64,000 nucleotides of DNA from UBA7236 sp031372705 (lineage in GTDB: Bacteria > Bacteroidota > Bacteroidia > Chitinophagales > BACL12), in assembly GCA_031372705.1 (NCBI GenBank), contig JANMLV010000048.1:1-64000 (forward strand), given 5' to 3'. Position 1 is the first letter of the stretch; every line of letters begins with the position of its first letter. Made by a program: the position numbers and the translations under genes. Below are positions 1 through 8,969 of this stretch, in pieces. The notes under the pieces are model-generated. The model saw only the letters and a program-made list of their open reading frames with translations. It was not told the origin of the DNA and made no database searches.

Positions 1-806
1 TCAAACATGCCTTTTTTAGCCCTTCCGCGGCCTAGGATATTTTTTAATTCTTCGGCTTCGGCACAGCGTGCATAGGCAGTTTCAAGTTGTTGATAGAATT
101 TATTTTTGATTAACCGAACGGGAGTGATTTCCTTAAGTGTAAGGATGGTGCTTCCTTCATCGGTTTGGGTAATTGTTTGCTTAAAATTGATATGTGCACT
201 GCTCTCAACACTGGCTGCAAAACGACTGCCAACCTGCACTCCGTCTGCACCTAAAGCCATACATGCCAACATGGCTCTTCCATCGGCAATTCCTCCTGCT
301 GCAATTACGGGAATTGTGACAGCGTCGCAAACACTTGGAATAAGGCAAAGTGTGGTTGTTTCTTCCCTTCCGTTATGTCCACCCGCCTCAAATCCCTCTG
401 CAACCACTGCATCAACCCCGGCTTCTTGGCATTTAATGGCGAACTTTCTGCTGCTAATTACATGCACAACAGTAATGCCATGTTGCTTGAGGAGTGGTGT
501 CCAGGTTTTGGGATTGCCGGCACTTGTAAAAACTATTTTTACGCCTTCTTCAATAATTATTTGAATATGTTTATCGATATCAGGATACAACAACGGCACA
601 TTAACGCCAAAGGGTTTTTCAGTTGCAGCTTTGCATTTTTTTATCTGATCTCTTAATACATCCGGATACATGCTTCCACTGCCAATTAATCCTAATCCAC
701 CTGCGTTGGAAACAGCACTTGCCAGTTCCCAACCACTGCACCAAATCATGCCGGCCTGAATAATAGGAAACTGAATATTAAATAAAGTAGTAATACGATT
801 GGCCAT
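1..806 (-). CDS. Nitronate monooxygenase family protein (C-terminus cut by window edge)
   Basis: FMN-dependent TIM-barrel oxidase of the 2-nitropropane dioxygenase/nitronate monooxygenase family, which oxidises alkyl nitronates in the cytoplasm. Reading the minus strand from the ATG at 806 gives 268 residues with no stop before base 1, so the C-terminus lies outside the window. Seen: an N-terminal FNIQFPIIQAGM barrel strand; EGFEAGGHNG near residues 137-146 with the family's catalytic-type His (about H144); GGIADGRA (171-178); and GADGVQVGSRF (186-196), the phosphate-binding region for FMN. It lies 54 bp downstream of the nucleotidyltransferase on the same strand. Enoyl-ACP reductase FabK is a related alternative, but the EAGGH motif and overall pattern fit nitronate monooxygenase. 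The family is confident; the physiological substrate is not. Confidence 0.88.
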   Translation of the reverse strand, partial: MANRITTLFNIQFPIIQAGMIWCSGWELASAVSNAGGLGLIGSGSMYPDVLRDQIKKCKAATEKPFGVNVPLLYPDIDKHIQIIIEEGVKIVFTSAGNPKTWTPLLKQHGITVVHVISSRKFAIKCQEAGVDAVVAEGFEAGGHNGREETTTLCLIPSVCDAVTIPVIAAGGIADGRAMLACMALGADGVQVGSRFAASVESSAHINFKQTITQTDEGSTILTLKEITPVRLIKNKFYQQLETAYARCAEAEELKNILGRGRAKKGMF

Positions 807-860
807 CAAAAATGTTTTTTTAATGTTGCAAGAATAATAAAAAAATAAAACTATTTATCA

Positions 861-1868
861 TTAATCGAAACTCTGGCTTAAATCAATTTCTGTATTATCG
901 CCAATGTTTAAACTCTGACTTAAACCTTTTATAAAAGTATCGCTGCCAATTACTGAATCATGTAGCACAACGTCGTCGATTGTTGCGTCATTTCCAATAA
1001 TAGAATTGCGTACTATCGAATAATTTACGGTTGTGTTTTCACCGAGCGTAACATTGGGACCGATAATAGAATTTTTAATATCGCAATTTGCGGCAATACT
1101 CACCGGTTCAACAATAATTGTGTTCTGAAATGACCTGTGCTGTTCGGTTTCATGGTTTAACTTTTTTAATAATATAGCATTGGTTTCCAATAAAATATCT
1201 TTTTTACCACAGTCGTACCAATTTTGAATTTTGAAACCTTGGAAATTAATTCCCTGTTGAATCATTAGCATTAATGCATCAGTAAGATGATATTCGCCCT
1301 GCGTTTTAAATGCGTGTTTTATTATTTGTTCTAACGCTGCAAAAAGGTGATCGGTTTCTTTAATTTTATATAAACCAACTAAGGCTAAATTTGATTTCGG
1401 AATGGATGGTTTTTCAATTACTCGTGTTATGTTAAAAGCTTCATCAACTTCTGCCACACCAAAATCGCGGGGGTCATCCACTTTTTTTAATCCTAATGCT
1501 GAACCCGGCATTTCAATTACTGATTCGATGTCTGCTTCAAAAATGGTGTCACCCAAAACAATAAAAATCGGCTCGCCTATTTCTACAAAATCTTTGGTAA
1601 GATAAATGGCATGACCTAACCCTTCACGCTTATTTTGTATAACAAATTTAGTGGATAAATCGGGGTAGGTTTCGCGAACAAATGCTTCTATTTTTTCACC
1701 CAAATAGCCAATCACAAATATAAATTCTTTGCATCCTGCCTTTACCAATCGATCAATAATAAAACCTAGTATTGGTTTGCCTGCAACCGGTATTAATGGT
1801 TTTGGCTGTGAATAGGTATGAGGCCGCAAGCGTGTTCCCACACCGGCTACCGGAATAATCACTTTCAT
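861..1868 (-). CDS. Sugar-phosphate nucleotidylyltransferase (RmlA/GalU-like with hexapeptide tail)
   Basis: Transfers a nucleotidyl group from an NTP to a sugar 1-phosphate, giving an NDP-sugar. The 335-residue protein opens with the pyrophosphorylase signature GVGTRLRPHTYSQPKP (residues 9-24), which binds NTP phosphates and Mg. FIFVIGYLGE and VLGDTIFE follow, the latter being the metal-binding Asp region. After about residue 250 the chain becomes a left-handed beta-helix of hexapeptide-type repeats (NSIIGPNVTLGENTTV, NSIIGNDATI, DSVIGSDTFI). This is the long architecture annotated as glucose-1-phosphate thymidylyltransferase or simply nucleotidyltransferase. A promoter box sits 17 bases upstream. 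The sugar and nucleotide cannot be told from sequence, and no sugar-modifying genes adjoin it. Confidence 0.87.
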   Translation of the reverse strand: MKVIIPVAGVGTRLRPHTYSQPKPLIPVAGKPILGFIIDRLVKAGCKEFIFVIGYLGEKIEAFVRETYPDLSTKFVIQNKREGLGHAIYLTKDFVEIGEPIFIVLGDTIFEADIESVIEMPGSALGLKKVDDPRDFGVAEVDEAFNITRVIEKPSIPKSNLALVGLYKIKETDHLFAALEQIIKHAFKTQGEYHLTDALMLMIQQGINFQGFKIQNWYDCGKKDILLETNAILLKKLNHETEQHRSFQNTIIVEPVSIAANCDIKNSIIGPNVTLGENTTVNYSIVRNSIIGNDATIDDVVLHDSVIGSDTFIKGLSQSLNIGDNTEIDLSQSFD

Positions 1869-1885
1869 TTTGTAGAATTAAAACA

Positions 1886-1893
1886 CAAAGGTA
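1886..1893 (-). promoter_or_regulatory. -7 promoter box TACCTTTG of the nucleotidyltransferase
   Basis: Perfect match on the minus strand to the Bacteroidota -7 consensus TAnnTTTG. It ends 17 bases before the ATG at 1868, which gives a predicted leader of roughly 12 bases. No clear -33 TTG at standard spacing was identified. Confidence 0.55.
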
Positions 1894-2066
1894 AAGGTTC
1901 CTTTAAAACTTTGGTTATTGACAATTTTGGCGATTTTGTGACAAAAACTGAACAATTTAGCCACGAGATTGTAATTTTCATGCTTAAAACAACCTGTAAT
2001 TTAAAATCTGTCGTAAATTTATAGGTTCAAAGAAGAGCAACTATTTTAAACGCATTACTATAAAAT

Positions 2067-4832
2067 ATGAAAAAACGTTTACTCCTCCTCGCCACAACAG
2101 TCTTAATTACTACTGTCACGGCCTTTTCACAGGTTGTGATTAATGAGTATTCAGCTGCAAACTTTAGCGATATTGCCGACAATTACGGCGAGTTTGAAGA
2201 TTGGATTGAGTTGTATAATGCCGGAGCAACCAGTGTCGACTTATCCGGATACCACTTAAGTGACAACGATACTGACCCTACAAAGTATACCATTCCTTCA
2301 GGTGTGAGCATTTCAGCAGGTGGGTTCTTGCGCTTTTGGTGTTCAAATCGCAACACTGCAGTTGGCACAAATTATCATACTAGTTTCAAGCTAACTCAAA
2401 CTACGGGTTCGGAAGAAGTAGTATTTGCCGATGCTGCCGGGGTTGTTATTGATGTTCAAGCAATTAATGACGCTAACCAAACCAACCACAGCTGGGGGCG
2501 TTCGCCAAATGGTGGTCCCGATTGGAGAATTTATACGGACCCAACACCCAATACTTCTAACTCGACTCCAACTAAATTAGCTTATGCTAAAAAGCCGAAT
2601 ATGGAACCTAACGCAGGCAATTTTGCCGGTTCTGTAACGGTTACAATTACAGTTGAAGAGCCAAACATGACCATTCGGTATACTACAAATGGTAATCTGC
2701 CAACAGCAGCCTCAACTATTTATACAGGTCCAATTACTATAAGCGAAACTTCTGTTTTAAGAACTATTGCTTTTCCTTCATCTACAGATACCTTATTGTC
2801 GCTTTGTTCAACCAATACTTACTTTATTGACGAACCGACTACCATGCCGGTTATTTCAGTTGCAGGTGATGAAGTTGACGATTTATTGAATGCACTCGGT
2901 TGGGGATTAGAACCCGTTGGTTCATTCGAATTGTTTGATAAAGATTATAATTTAATTGACGAAGCAGTTGGCACTTACAATGAACACGGAAACGATTCAT
3001 GGGCTTACGACCAACGTGGTTTCGATTACATTGTTCGCGATCAATTTGGTTATGATAATGATATAGATCACGAGTTTTTTGGAGATGTTACCGATAGAAC
3101 CGGATACCAAAGATTGATTTCCAAAGCAGGTGCAAACGATAATTATCCTTCATCGGATGGTGGTGCGCACGTGCGTGATGCATTTGTTCATCATATAGCA
3201 CAATTGGATGATCACGAATTAGATGAACGTTCTTCGTTCTTTAATATATTATATGTAAACGGCGACTATTGGGGTGTTTATGATACACGTGAAAAAGCAG
3301 ATGATGCTGATTATACCGATTATTATTACGACCAAGGCGAGTATGAAATGGATTATATTAAATGTTGGGGTAGCACTTGGGCAGAATACGGAACTATGGC
3401 ACCTTGGAGTCCTTTCGTAACATTTGTAACAACTAACGACATGACCATAGCTGCCAACTATGATTATGTTACCGACAATTTAAACACACTTAGTTTAATT
3501 GATTACGTATTAGTTAATACTTTTTCAGTTTGTTCCGACTGGCTGAACTGGAATACTGCTTGGTGGAGAGGGTATGATCCAACGGGCGGCGCATTACAAT
3601 GGCGTTATGTTTTATGGGATGAAGATGCAACTTTCGGTCACTATATTAATTATACCGGAATTCCGGATGATTCACCAACTGCAGATCCTTGCGATCCGCT
3701 TTCATTAGGTGGTGTTGACCCGAACGGACATATTGATATTGTAAATGCATTAATGGATAACGAAGATTTCTTGGATGATTATATCAATCGTTTTGCCGAC
3801 ATGATTAATACTACATTTGATTGTGAAGTGATATTAGGCAGATTGGATAGTTTCCGCGCGGTTATTGACCCGGAAATGAAGCGTCATATTGATCAATGGG
3901 GTGGAAGTTATAGCGAATGGAGTACCAATTATGATGAACTGCGCGCATTTATTGAAGAGCGTTGCGCATTTTTACCGGGTGGAGTTGAAGACTGTTTCGA
4001 TGTGGAAGCGTTTGGCGTTGTAGTTCAAATTGAACCTGCGGGCAGTCCGAATAACGTTAAAGTAAATACTATTATTCCTACTTATTATCCGTTCCCGGCA
4101 ACCTATTTCAGTGGAACCGATTTAGGATTTAAAGCTATTCCTGATGCTGCATATACTTTTGATCATTGGGAATTTTTAAACCATACACCGCTTCCGGGAA
4201 TTACTGAAGATTCGGTTACTGTTTCCTTAACAATGGGTGATACAGTTACTGCATGGTTCATTGGCAGCGAATTGCCATTGTATGATTTTACATTAGATGT
4301 ATTTCCTCCGGGTTCAGGAACTGCTTCTATTGAGGCATTTTTACCGGGAACCTATCCTTACGCAGGAGCATACGAAAGTGGCACTATGGTCGATTTAATT
4401 TCAACGGCTAACCCCGGATTTATTTTCGACTATTGGGAATTGGAAAATCACATTGCTAACCCTGATCCATTTACAAATACCATCTTCTTTACACTATCAG
4501 ATATAGAAAACGCAGTGGCGCATTTCCGACTTATGAATGATGTTGAAGATGCACAAGTTAATATTGGTTTAGATGTTGCGCCTTCAGTTACCAGTGGACA
4601 AATAACTATTAATTATCAATTGAGTAATTATCAGGAAGATGTTCATTTAGACTTGTATTCAGTAACAGGGCAATTAATTGCATCGCTAAATCAAGCATCT
4701 GTATCAGGTGCTCAAGGTGAACATCAAGTAGTTATTAACTTGAATGATTATCGCTTAGCAGATGGCATGTATTTTGTGAAATTAACTGCCGGCAATATGT
4801 CGCAGAACGAAAGGGTGATATTGAATCATTAA
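2067..4832 (+). CDS. Secreted CotH-kinase-like protein with lamin-tail domain and T9SS sorting domain
   Basis: A 921-residue multidomain exoprotein. Residues 1-22 are a signal peptide ending in TAFSQ. A lamin-tail domain follows (about 23-150; VVINEYSAANF, DWIELYNAGA, SGYHLSDN). Next is a chitobiase C-terminal-like beta module (about 190-255; IRYTTNGNLPT). A CotH region spans about 260-640 (QRLISKAGANDNYP, VRDAFVHHIA, RYVLWDEDATFG with the acidic cluster typical of CotH kinases). Two InlB-B-like repeats follow (about 680-840; FDHWEFLNH, FDYWELENH). The end is a T9SS type A sorting domain (about 845-921). CotH enzymes phosphorylate surface proteins in spore formers; activity here is unproven. 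It is divergent from the nucleotidyltransferase and followed by a strong terminator, so it is probably monocistronic. Confidence 0.88.
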   Translation: MKKRLLLLATTVLITTVTAFSQVVINEYSAANFSDIADNYGEFEDWIELYNAGATSVDLSGYHLSDNDTDPTKYTIPSGVSISAGGFLRFWCSNRNTAVGTNYHTSFKLTQTTGSEEVVFADAAGVVIDVQAINDANQTNHSWGRSPNGGPDWRIYTDPTPNTSNSTPTKLAYAKKPNMEPNAGNFAGSVTVTITVEEPNMTIRYTTNGNLPTAASTIYTGPITISETSVLRTIAFPSSTDTLLSLCSTNTYFIDEPTTMPVISVAGDEVDDLLNALGWGLEPVGSFELFDKDYNLIDEAVGTYNEHGNDSWAYDQRGFDYIVRDQFGYDNDIDHEFFGDVTDRTGYQRLISKAGANDNYPSSDGGAHVRDAFVHHIAQLDDHELDERSSFFNILYVNGDYWGVYDTREKADDADYTDYYYDQGEYEMDYIKCWGSTWAEYGTMAPWSPFVTFVTTNDMTIAANYDYVTDNLNTLSLIDYVLVNTFSVCSDWLNWNTAWWRGYDPTGGALQWRYVLWDEDATFGHYINYTGIPDDSPTADPCDPLSLGGVDPNGHIDIVNALMDNEDFLDDYINRFADMINTTFDCEVILGRLDSFRAVIDPEMKRHIDQWGGSYSEWSTNYDELRAFIEERCAFLPGGVEDCFDVEAFGVVVQIEPAGSPNNVKVNTIIPTYYPFPATYFSGTDLGFKAIPDAAYTFDHWEFLNHTPLPGITEDSVTVSLTMGDTVTAWFIGSELPLYDFTLDVFPPGSGTASIEAFLPGTYPYAGAYESGTMVDLISTANPGFIFDYWELENHIANPDPFTNTIFFTLSDIENAVAHFRLMNDVEDAQVNIGLDVAPSVTSGQITINYQLSNYQEDVHLDLYSVTGQLIASLNQASVSGAQGEHQVVINLNDYRLADGMYFVKLTAGNMSQNERVILNH

Positions 4833-4857
4833 GATTTATTTTTATAATACTATTTAT

Positions 4858-4888
4858 AAGGCTGTCATATTTATGGCAGCCTTTTTTT
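4858..4888 (+). terminator. Intrinsic terminator after the CotH-like gene
   Basis: An 11-bp stem AAGGCTGTCAT/ATGGCAGCCTT (one G-T pair) with loop ATTT, the stem running into a seven-T tract. It lies 25 bases after the stop codon at 4832. Confidence 0.88.
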
Positions 4889-4919
4889 GTTTAATAGGTA
4901 ATTGTAGCTTGCCTTTATT

Positions 4920-4927
4920 TATTTTTG
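4920..4927 (+). promoter_or_regulatory. -7 promoter box TATTTTTG of glyA
   Basis: Perfect TAnnTTTG match located 18 bases before the chosen ATG at 4946. A TTG at 4902-4904 is a weak -33 candidate. The predicted start site falls after the in-frame TTG at 4925, which supports the ATG at 4946 as the glyA start. Confidence 0.6.
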
Positions 4928-4945
4928 TATCATCAAACTAATTAT

Positions 4946-6220
4946 ATGCAAAGAGACACAGCAGTATTCGACATTATTAATAAAGAATTAGAACGTCAAA
5001 CCGAAGGGATTGAACTTATTGCCAGCGAAAATTTTGTAAGCGATCAGGTTATGGAAGCTATGGGAAGCTGCATGACTAATAAATACGCAGAAGGATATCC
5101 CGGCAAACGGTATTATGGTGGATGTGAATTTGTTGACCAAACCGAACAATTGGCAATTGACCGCGTAAAGCAATTGTTTGGCGCAGAATATGCTAACGTT
5201 CAACCTCATAGCGGTGCGCAAGCTAATGCAGCGGTTATGCTTGCATGTTTGAATCCGGGCGATAAACTTTTAGGATTTAATCTTTCTCACGGAGGGCATC
5301 TTACTCATGGCAGTCCGGTAAACTTTTCAGGAAAATTATATAGTCCGGTTTTTTATTCGGTTGAAGAAGCTACCGGTTTAATTGATATGGATAAAGTGGA
5401 AGCCATTGCAAAAGCTGAAATGCCAAAATTGATTATTGCCGGCGCAAGCGCATACGCAAGAGATTGGGATTATGCTCGTTTCCGCGCAATTGCCGATAGT
5501 GTTGGAGCCATTTTGTTGGCAGATATTTCGCACCCTGCCGGTTTAATAGCAGCCAAATTATTAAATGACCCAATGCCGCATTGTCATATTGTTACAACAA
5601 CAACGCATAAAACGTTGCGCGGTCCGCGTGGTGGTTTAATTATGGTGGGAAAAGATTTTCCTAACCCTTGGGGACAAACCACACCAAAAGGAGAAGTTAA
5701 AATGATGAGCACCATTTTAGATAGTGCCGTTTTTCCGGGAACTCAAGGTGGTCCGCTCGAACATGTTATTGCTGCAAAAGCTATTGCATTTGGTGAAGAT
5801 TTAAGTGAAAGTTATGTTGGATATTGCAAACAAGTTATTGCTAATGCGCAAGCTATGGCCAATGCATTTGTAGCAAAAGGATATAAAATTATTTCAGGTG
5901 GTACAGATAATCATTTAATGCTAATTGATTTACGCAATAAAAATATTTCGGGCAAAAAGGCGGAAGCATTATTGGGTGCAGCACATATAACAGTAAATAA
6001 AAATATGGTGCCTTTTGATGATAAATCACCATTTGTTACCAGCGGAATTAGAATTGGAACTCCAGCAGTTACAACTCGCGGCATGAAAGAAGCCGACATG
6101 GTTAAAATTGTTGAATGGATAGATAGATTAATTGTTGCGCCTGAAGATGAGGCAGTTATTACTGCAGTTAGAAATGAAGTAACTGCATTTGCAAAAACAT
6201 TTAAATTGTTTGCTTATTAA
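4946..6220 (+). CDS. glyA: Serine hydroxymethyltransferase
   Basis: PLP enzyme interconverting serine and glycine with transfer of the one-carbon unit to tetrahydrofolate, in the cytoplasm. The 424-residue protein shows IELIASENFVS near the N-terminus, YAEGYPGKRYYGGCEFVD for substrate binding, the folate-loop region, ADISHPAGLIA, and TTTTHKTLRGPRGG with the PLP lysine at K222. The length is normal for bacterial GlyA. An in-frame TTG at 4925 would add seven residues (YHQTNY...), but it lies inside the promoter box, so the ATG at 4946 is preferred. The MORN-protein gene starts 13 bases after the stop and is probably co-transcribed. Confidence 0.97.
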   Translation: MQRDTAVFDIINKELERQTEGIELIASENFVSDQVMEAMGSCMTNKYAEGYPGKRYYGGCEFVDQTEQLAIDRVKQLFGAEYANVQPHSGAQANAAVMLACLNPGDKLLGFNLSHGGHLTHGSPVNFSGKLYSPVFYSVEEATGLIDMDKVEAIAKAEMPKLIIAGASAYARDWDYARFRAIADSVGAILLADISHPAGLIAAKLLNDPMPHCHIVTTTTHKTLRGPRGGLIMVGKDFPNPWGQTTPKGEVKMMSTILDSAVFPGTQGGPLEHVIAAKAIAFGEDLSESYVGYCKQVIANAQAMANAFVAKGYKIISGGTDNHLMLIDLRNKNISGKKAEALLGAAHITVNKNMVPFDDKSPFVTSGIRIGTPAVTTRGMKEADMVKIVEWIDRLIVAPEDEAVITAVRNEVTAFAKTFKLFAY

Positions 6221-6233
6221 TTTTTTTTAAATT

Positions 6234-7163
6234 ATGAAATACGTAATTCTATTTATTGGTATACTGATATCTACAACTAATACTTTTGCACAAACCGGTT
6301 GTATTAGCGGTAATTGTGAAAAAGGAACAGGAACCTATAAATGGGATAATGGCGATATCTATATCGGTAAGTTTAAGAATAGCCAAAAAAATGGTAAAGG
6401 CAATTTTAAATTTGCAACCGGCGATTATTTCGTTGGTAGTTTTAAGGATGATGATTACAGTGGAAAGGGCGTTTACACATTTGCAAACGGCAGCTCTTAT
6501 ACAGGCACATTTGTGAAAGGTGCCTATACCGGAAAAGGTGTTTTTAAATATGCTAATAAAGATGTTTATACCGGCGAATTTCTCAACAATAACAAGGAGG
6601 GAAAAGGCGTATATACTTTTGTTGATGGCATGCAGTATACCGGCACATTTAAAAATGATTTGTATAATGGAAAAGGTGTTTTAAAGTATACCAATGGCGA
6701 TTTATATACCGGCGAATTTTTAAATGGTGAACTAAACGGTAAAGGAGTTTTTAAAATGAAAAGCGGTGAAACATATACCGGCATGTTTGCAAGTGGCAAA
6801 TACAGCGGGTTTGGCATTTACACTTATTCTAATGGCGATAAATACGAAGGTAATTTCATTAACAACCTTTTAAATGGATACGGCACTTACTACTTAGCCG
6901 ATGGTTCAGTATACATAGGCAATTTTAGAGATGGCGTTTACGATGGCGAAGGGGTTTACACTTTTAAATCAGGTGATGTTTACTCAGGAACATTTGTTAA
7001 AGGGAATTATAATGGAAAAGGAACTTTCGTATACGCAAATGGCGATAGATATGAGGGTAGCTTTGTAAACAGCAAAAAAGATGGTTACGGAGTTTATACG
7101 TTCAAAGATGGTTCGGTAATGGATGGCCGTTGGAGTAAAGATGAGTTTTTAGGAACAAAATAA
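6234..7163 (+). CDS. Exported MORN-repeat protein (12 repeats)
   Basis: A 309-residue protein with an N-terminal signal peptide (about residues 1-20, ending NTFAQ). Nearly all the rest is twelve gapless 23-residue MORN repeats, from GTGTYKWDNGDIYIGKF to GYGVYTFKDGSVMDGRW, each following the pattern GxGxYxxxxGxxYxGxF. MORN repeats form an extended beta-meander that binds lipids or proteins. Exported MORN proteins are common in Bacteroidota without an assigned role. There is no T9SS tail and no lipobox, so a periplasmic location is the simplest reading. It lies 13 bp downstream of glyA and is followed by a terminator. Confidence 0.88.
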   Translation: MKYVILFIGILISTTNTFAQTGCISGNCEKGTGTYKWDNGDIYIGKFKNSQKNGKGNFKFATGDYFVGSFKDDDYSGKGVYTFANGSSYTGTFVKGAYTGKGVFKYANKDVYTGEFLNNNKEGKGVYTFVDGMQYTGTFKNDLYNGKGVLKYTNGDLYTGEFLNGELNGKGVFKMKSGETYTGMFASGKYSGFGIYTYSNGDKYEGNFINNLLNGYGTYYLADGSVYIGNFRDGVYDGEGVYTFKSGDVYSGTFVKGNYNGKGTFVYANGDRYEGSFVNSKKDGYGVYTFKDGSVMDGRWSKDEFLGTK

Positions 7164-7196
7164 AAAGGTTAGAACACTTGCTGTTCAAATATTATT

Positions 7197-7238
7197 AACC
7201 CGACAAATGAAGATAATTCTATTAGTCGGGTTTTTTTT
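7197..7238 (+). terminator. Intrinsic terminator after the glyA/MORN unit
   Basis: Stem AACCCGAC/GTCGGGTT around a 20-base loop, the right arm merging into a run of eight T residues. It begins 33 bases after the MORN stop codon. Confidence 0.75.
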
Positions 7239-7640
7239 AAAGTTTAGTTTAGGAAAATAATTGTTCACAAACACGGTAATTTTTCTTGTAATTAAAATCT
7301 TTAAAGTTGCCACAAAGACTCAAAGAAAATCGAAGTTACACGAAGTTGTAATAATGATTATATTGCAATGTGAATGATGTGTTATGTTTTGTTGATTTTG
7401 AACTTAGAGTGGGTTTCTTCTGCGTTCCGATGCAATTGGAATTCCATTTACCAGGCTGAATAAACTGACCTACCGGCTGAGTAGACAGGAGAAACAAATA
7501 CGCTATCCTTTACAAAACATTTTAAACTACTGAAAATTGGAGATATTAGTAAGAATTACATTCCAACTCATCATTTAATTTTTGTTCAATTTTGCTCAAT
7601 CCTTTTAAATTTTGTTCAATCCCCCTCGAAACCGTTACGC
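7239..7640. other. Gene-free stretch with an 11-bp repeat cluster
   Basis: About 400 bases without a convincing gene between the glyA/MORN terminator and the hflX stop codon. The left part is unstructured and AT-rich. The right part holds the short TTTTGCTCAAT-type units listed separately. No RNA gene was recognised. Confidence 0.55.
7579..7620 (+). repeat. TTTTGYTCAAT repeat cluster A
   Basis: Three 11-bp units (TTTTGTTCAAT, TTTTGCTCAAT, then TTTTGTTCAAT after a 9-base spacer). The same unit recurs in inverted orientation at 9969-10000 and in direct orientation at 10097-10120 and 10261-10303. Confidence 0.8.
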
Positions 7641-8825
7641 TTAAAAAAACTCAGTCTTATAAGGATACCTGATTTGATATTGCTCCTTTACAATATCGGT
7701 AAGCATATTTCTTAGCTCTTCAATATTGTCTTTTTCTGTCGCAGAAATAAATACACAATGCGCATTCGATTTTTGCATCCAAGTGTTGCGCAGTTCATTT
7801 AATATATCAATTTTAATGTCGTTGGGAAGGTATTTGTCAAAAGTTCTTTTTTCGTACAAATCCATCTTGTTGAAGATAATAATACAAGGTTTTTCTGCCG
7901 CTTCTAATTCTTTTAGTGTTTCATTTACCACCCGAATTTGGTCTTCAAATGCAGGATGCGCAATGTCTACAACGTGTAATAAAATATCGCTTTCGCGAAC
8001 TTCATCTAAAGTAGATTTGAAGCTTTCAATTAAATGATGGGGCAACTTGCGAATGAATCCTACCGTATCGCTTAATAAAAATGGTGTGCGGTCAAGCACT
8101 ACTTTGCGAACTGTTGTATCTAGTGTTGCAAATAATTTATTTTCAGCAAATACTTCACTTTTGCTCAGCACATTCATTAAAGTAGATTTACCAACGTTGG
8201 TGTAACCCACAAAAGCAACGCGAATTAATTCACCTCTATTTTTGCGCTGAGTTTCATTTTGTAAACCGATTTTAAGTAATTTCTCTTTAAGCAACGCGAT
8301 TTTTTGCTGTGCTACGCGACGGTCAGTTTCAATTTCTTTCTCACCGGAACCGCGCATACCAATACCACCTTTTATACGGTCTAAATGCGACCATAACCCT
8401 TTTAATCGAGGAAGCATGTATTGCGTTTGTGCGAGTTCCACTTGCGTTTTTGCTTGCACGGTTTGAGCCCTTGTGGCAAAAATGTCCAGAATAAGCATAC
8501 TGCGGTCCACAATTTTAATTTTGAGTTCCGCTTCAATATTCCGCAGTTGCGAAGGTGATATTTCATCATCAATCACAACCAGGTCGATATTGTTATCTTC
8601 AACAAACTTTTTTATTTCTTCCAGTTTTCCCTTTCCAACATAGGTTCTATGGTCGGGATGCAATAGTTTCTGGTAAAATGTAGAAATAGTTATTGCACCT
8701 GCGGTTTCGACCAAAAACTCTAATTCTGCGAGGTATTCGTTAAGCTGTTCAAGGGTTTGGTCTTTGGTAACCAAACCGATTAATACTGCCCGTTCTTTTT
8801 TATTCGTTTCTATTAAATGAGCCAT
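7641..8825 (-). CDS. hflX: GTPase HflX
   Basis: Ribosome-associated GTPase of the Obg/HflX class that splits stalled or stressed 70S ribosomes. From the ATG at 8825 it has 394 residues: an N-terminal HflX domain (VKTQ-type helices, YVGKGKLEEIKKF), a linker with GGIGMRGSGEKEIETDRR typical of the family, then the G domain with G1 GYTNVGKST (207-215), G3 DTVGF (253-257) and G4 NKMD. An in-frame upstream start at 8858 would add eleven residues not typical of HflX. A promoter box at 8832-8839 lies between the two starts, so 8825 is chosen; the mRNA would then have almost no leader. Confidence 0.95.
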   Translation of the reverse strand: MAHLIETNKKERAVLIGLVTKDQTLEQLNEYLAELEFLVETAGAITISTFYQKLLHPDHRTYVGKGKLEEIKKFVEDNNIDLVVIDDEISPSQLRNIEAELKIKIVDRSMLILDIFATRAQTVQAKTQVELAQTQYMLPRLKGLWSHLDRIKGGIGMRGSGEKEIETDRRVAQQKIALLKEKLLKIGLQNETQRKNRGELIRVAFVGYTNVGKSTLMNVLSKSEVFAENKLFATLDTTVRKVVLDRTPFLLSDTVGFIRKLPHHLIESFKSTLDEVRESDILLHVVDIAHPAFEDQIRVVNETLKELEAAEKPCIIIFNKMDLYEKRTFDKYLPNDIKIDILNELRNTWMQKSNAHCVFISATEKDNIEELRNMLTDIVKEQYQIRYPYKTEFF

Positions 8826-8831
8826 TATAGG

Positions 8832-8839
8832 CAAAGGTA
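8832..8839 (-). promoter_or_regulatory. -7 promoter box TACCTTTG abutting the hflX start
   Basis: Perfect TAnnTTTG on the minus strand with only six bases between its G and the ATG at 8825. If it is used, transcription begins at or within a few bases of the start codon. Confidence 0.5.
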
Positions 8840-8895
8840 GTTCAAATTCCGGCACCACTGTGTTTTACGATAAGCAAATGATACGCAGGTTTCGC

Positions 8896-8903
8896 TATTT
8901 TTG
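8896..8903 (+). promoter_or_regulatory. -7 promoter box TATTTTTG upstream of the GNAT-like gene
   Basis: Perfect TAnnTTTG on the plus strand, 66 bases before the TTG start at 8970, in the divergent hflX/GNAT intergenic region. Confidence 0.45.
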
Positions 8904-8969
8904 TCGCGCCAACAACCATTTATTGGCAAACGGGTGTAAAAACTCAATTTTTAGCATAAAAGAAACAAA

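Noticed and set aside
106..656. Small plus-strand reading frames
   Set aside because: They are antisense to the nitronate monooxygenase gene, whose minus-strand frame shows clear family motifs.
6290..7160. DNA-level repeat or mobile element in the MORN gene
   Set aside because: The repetition is fully explained by twelve in-frame 23-residue MORN repeats.
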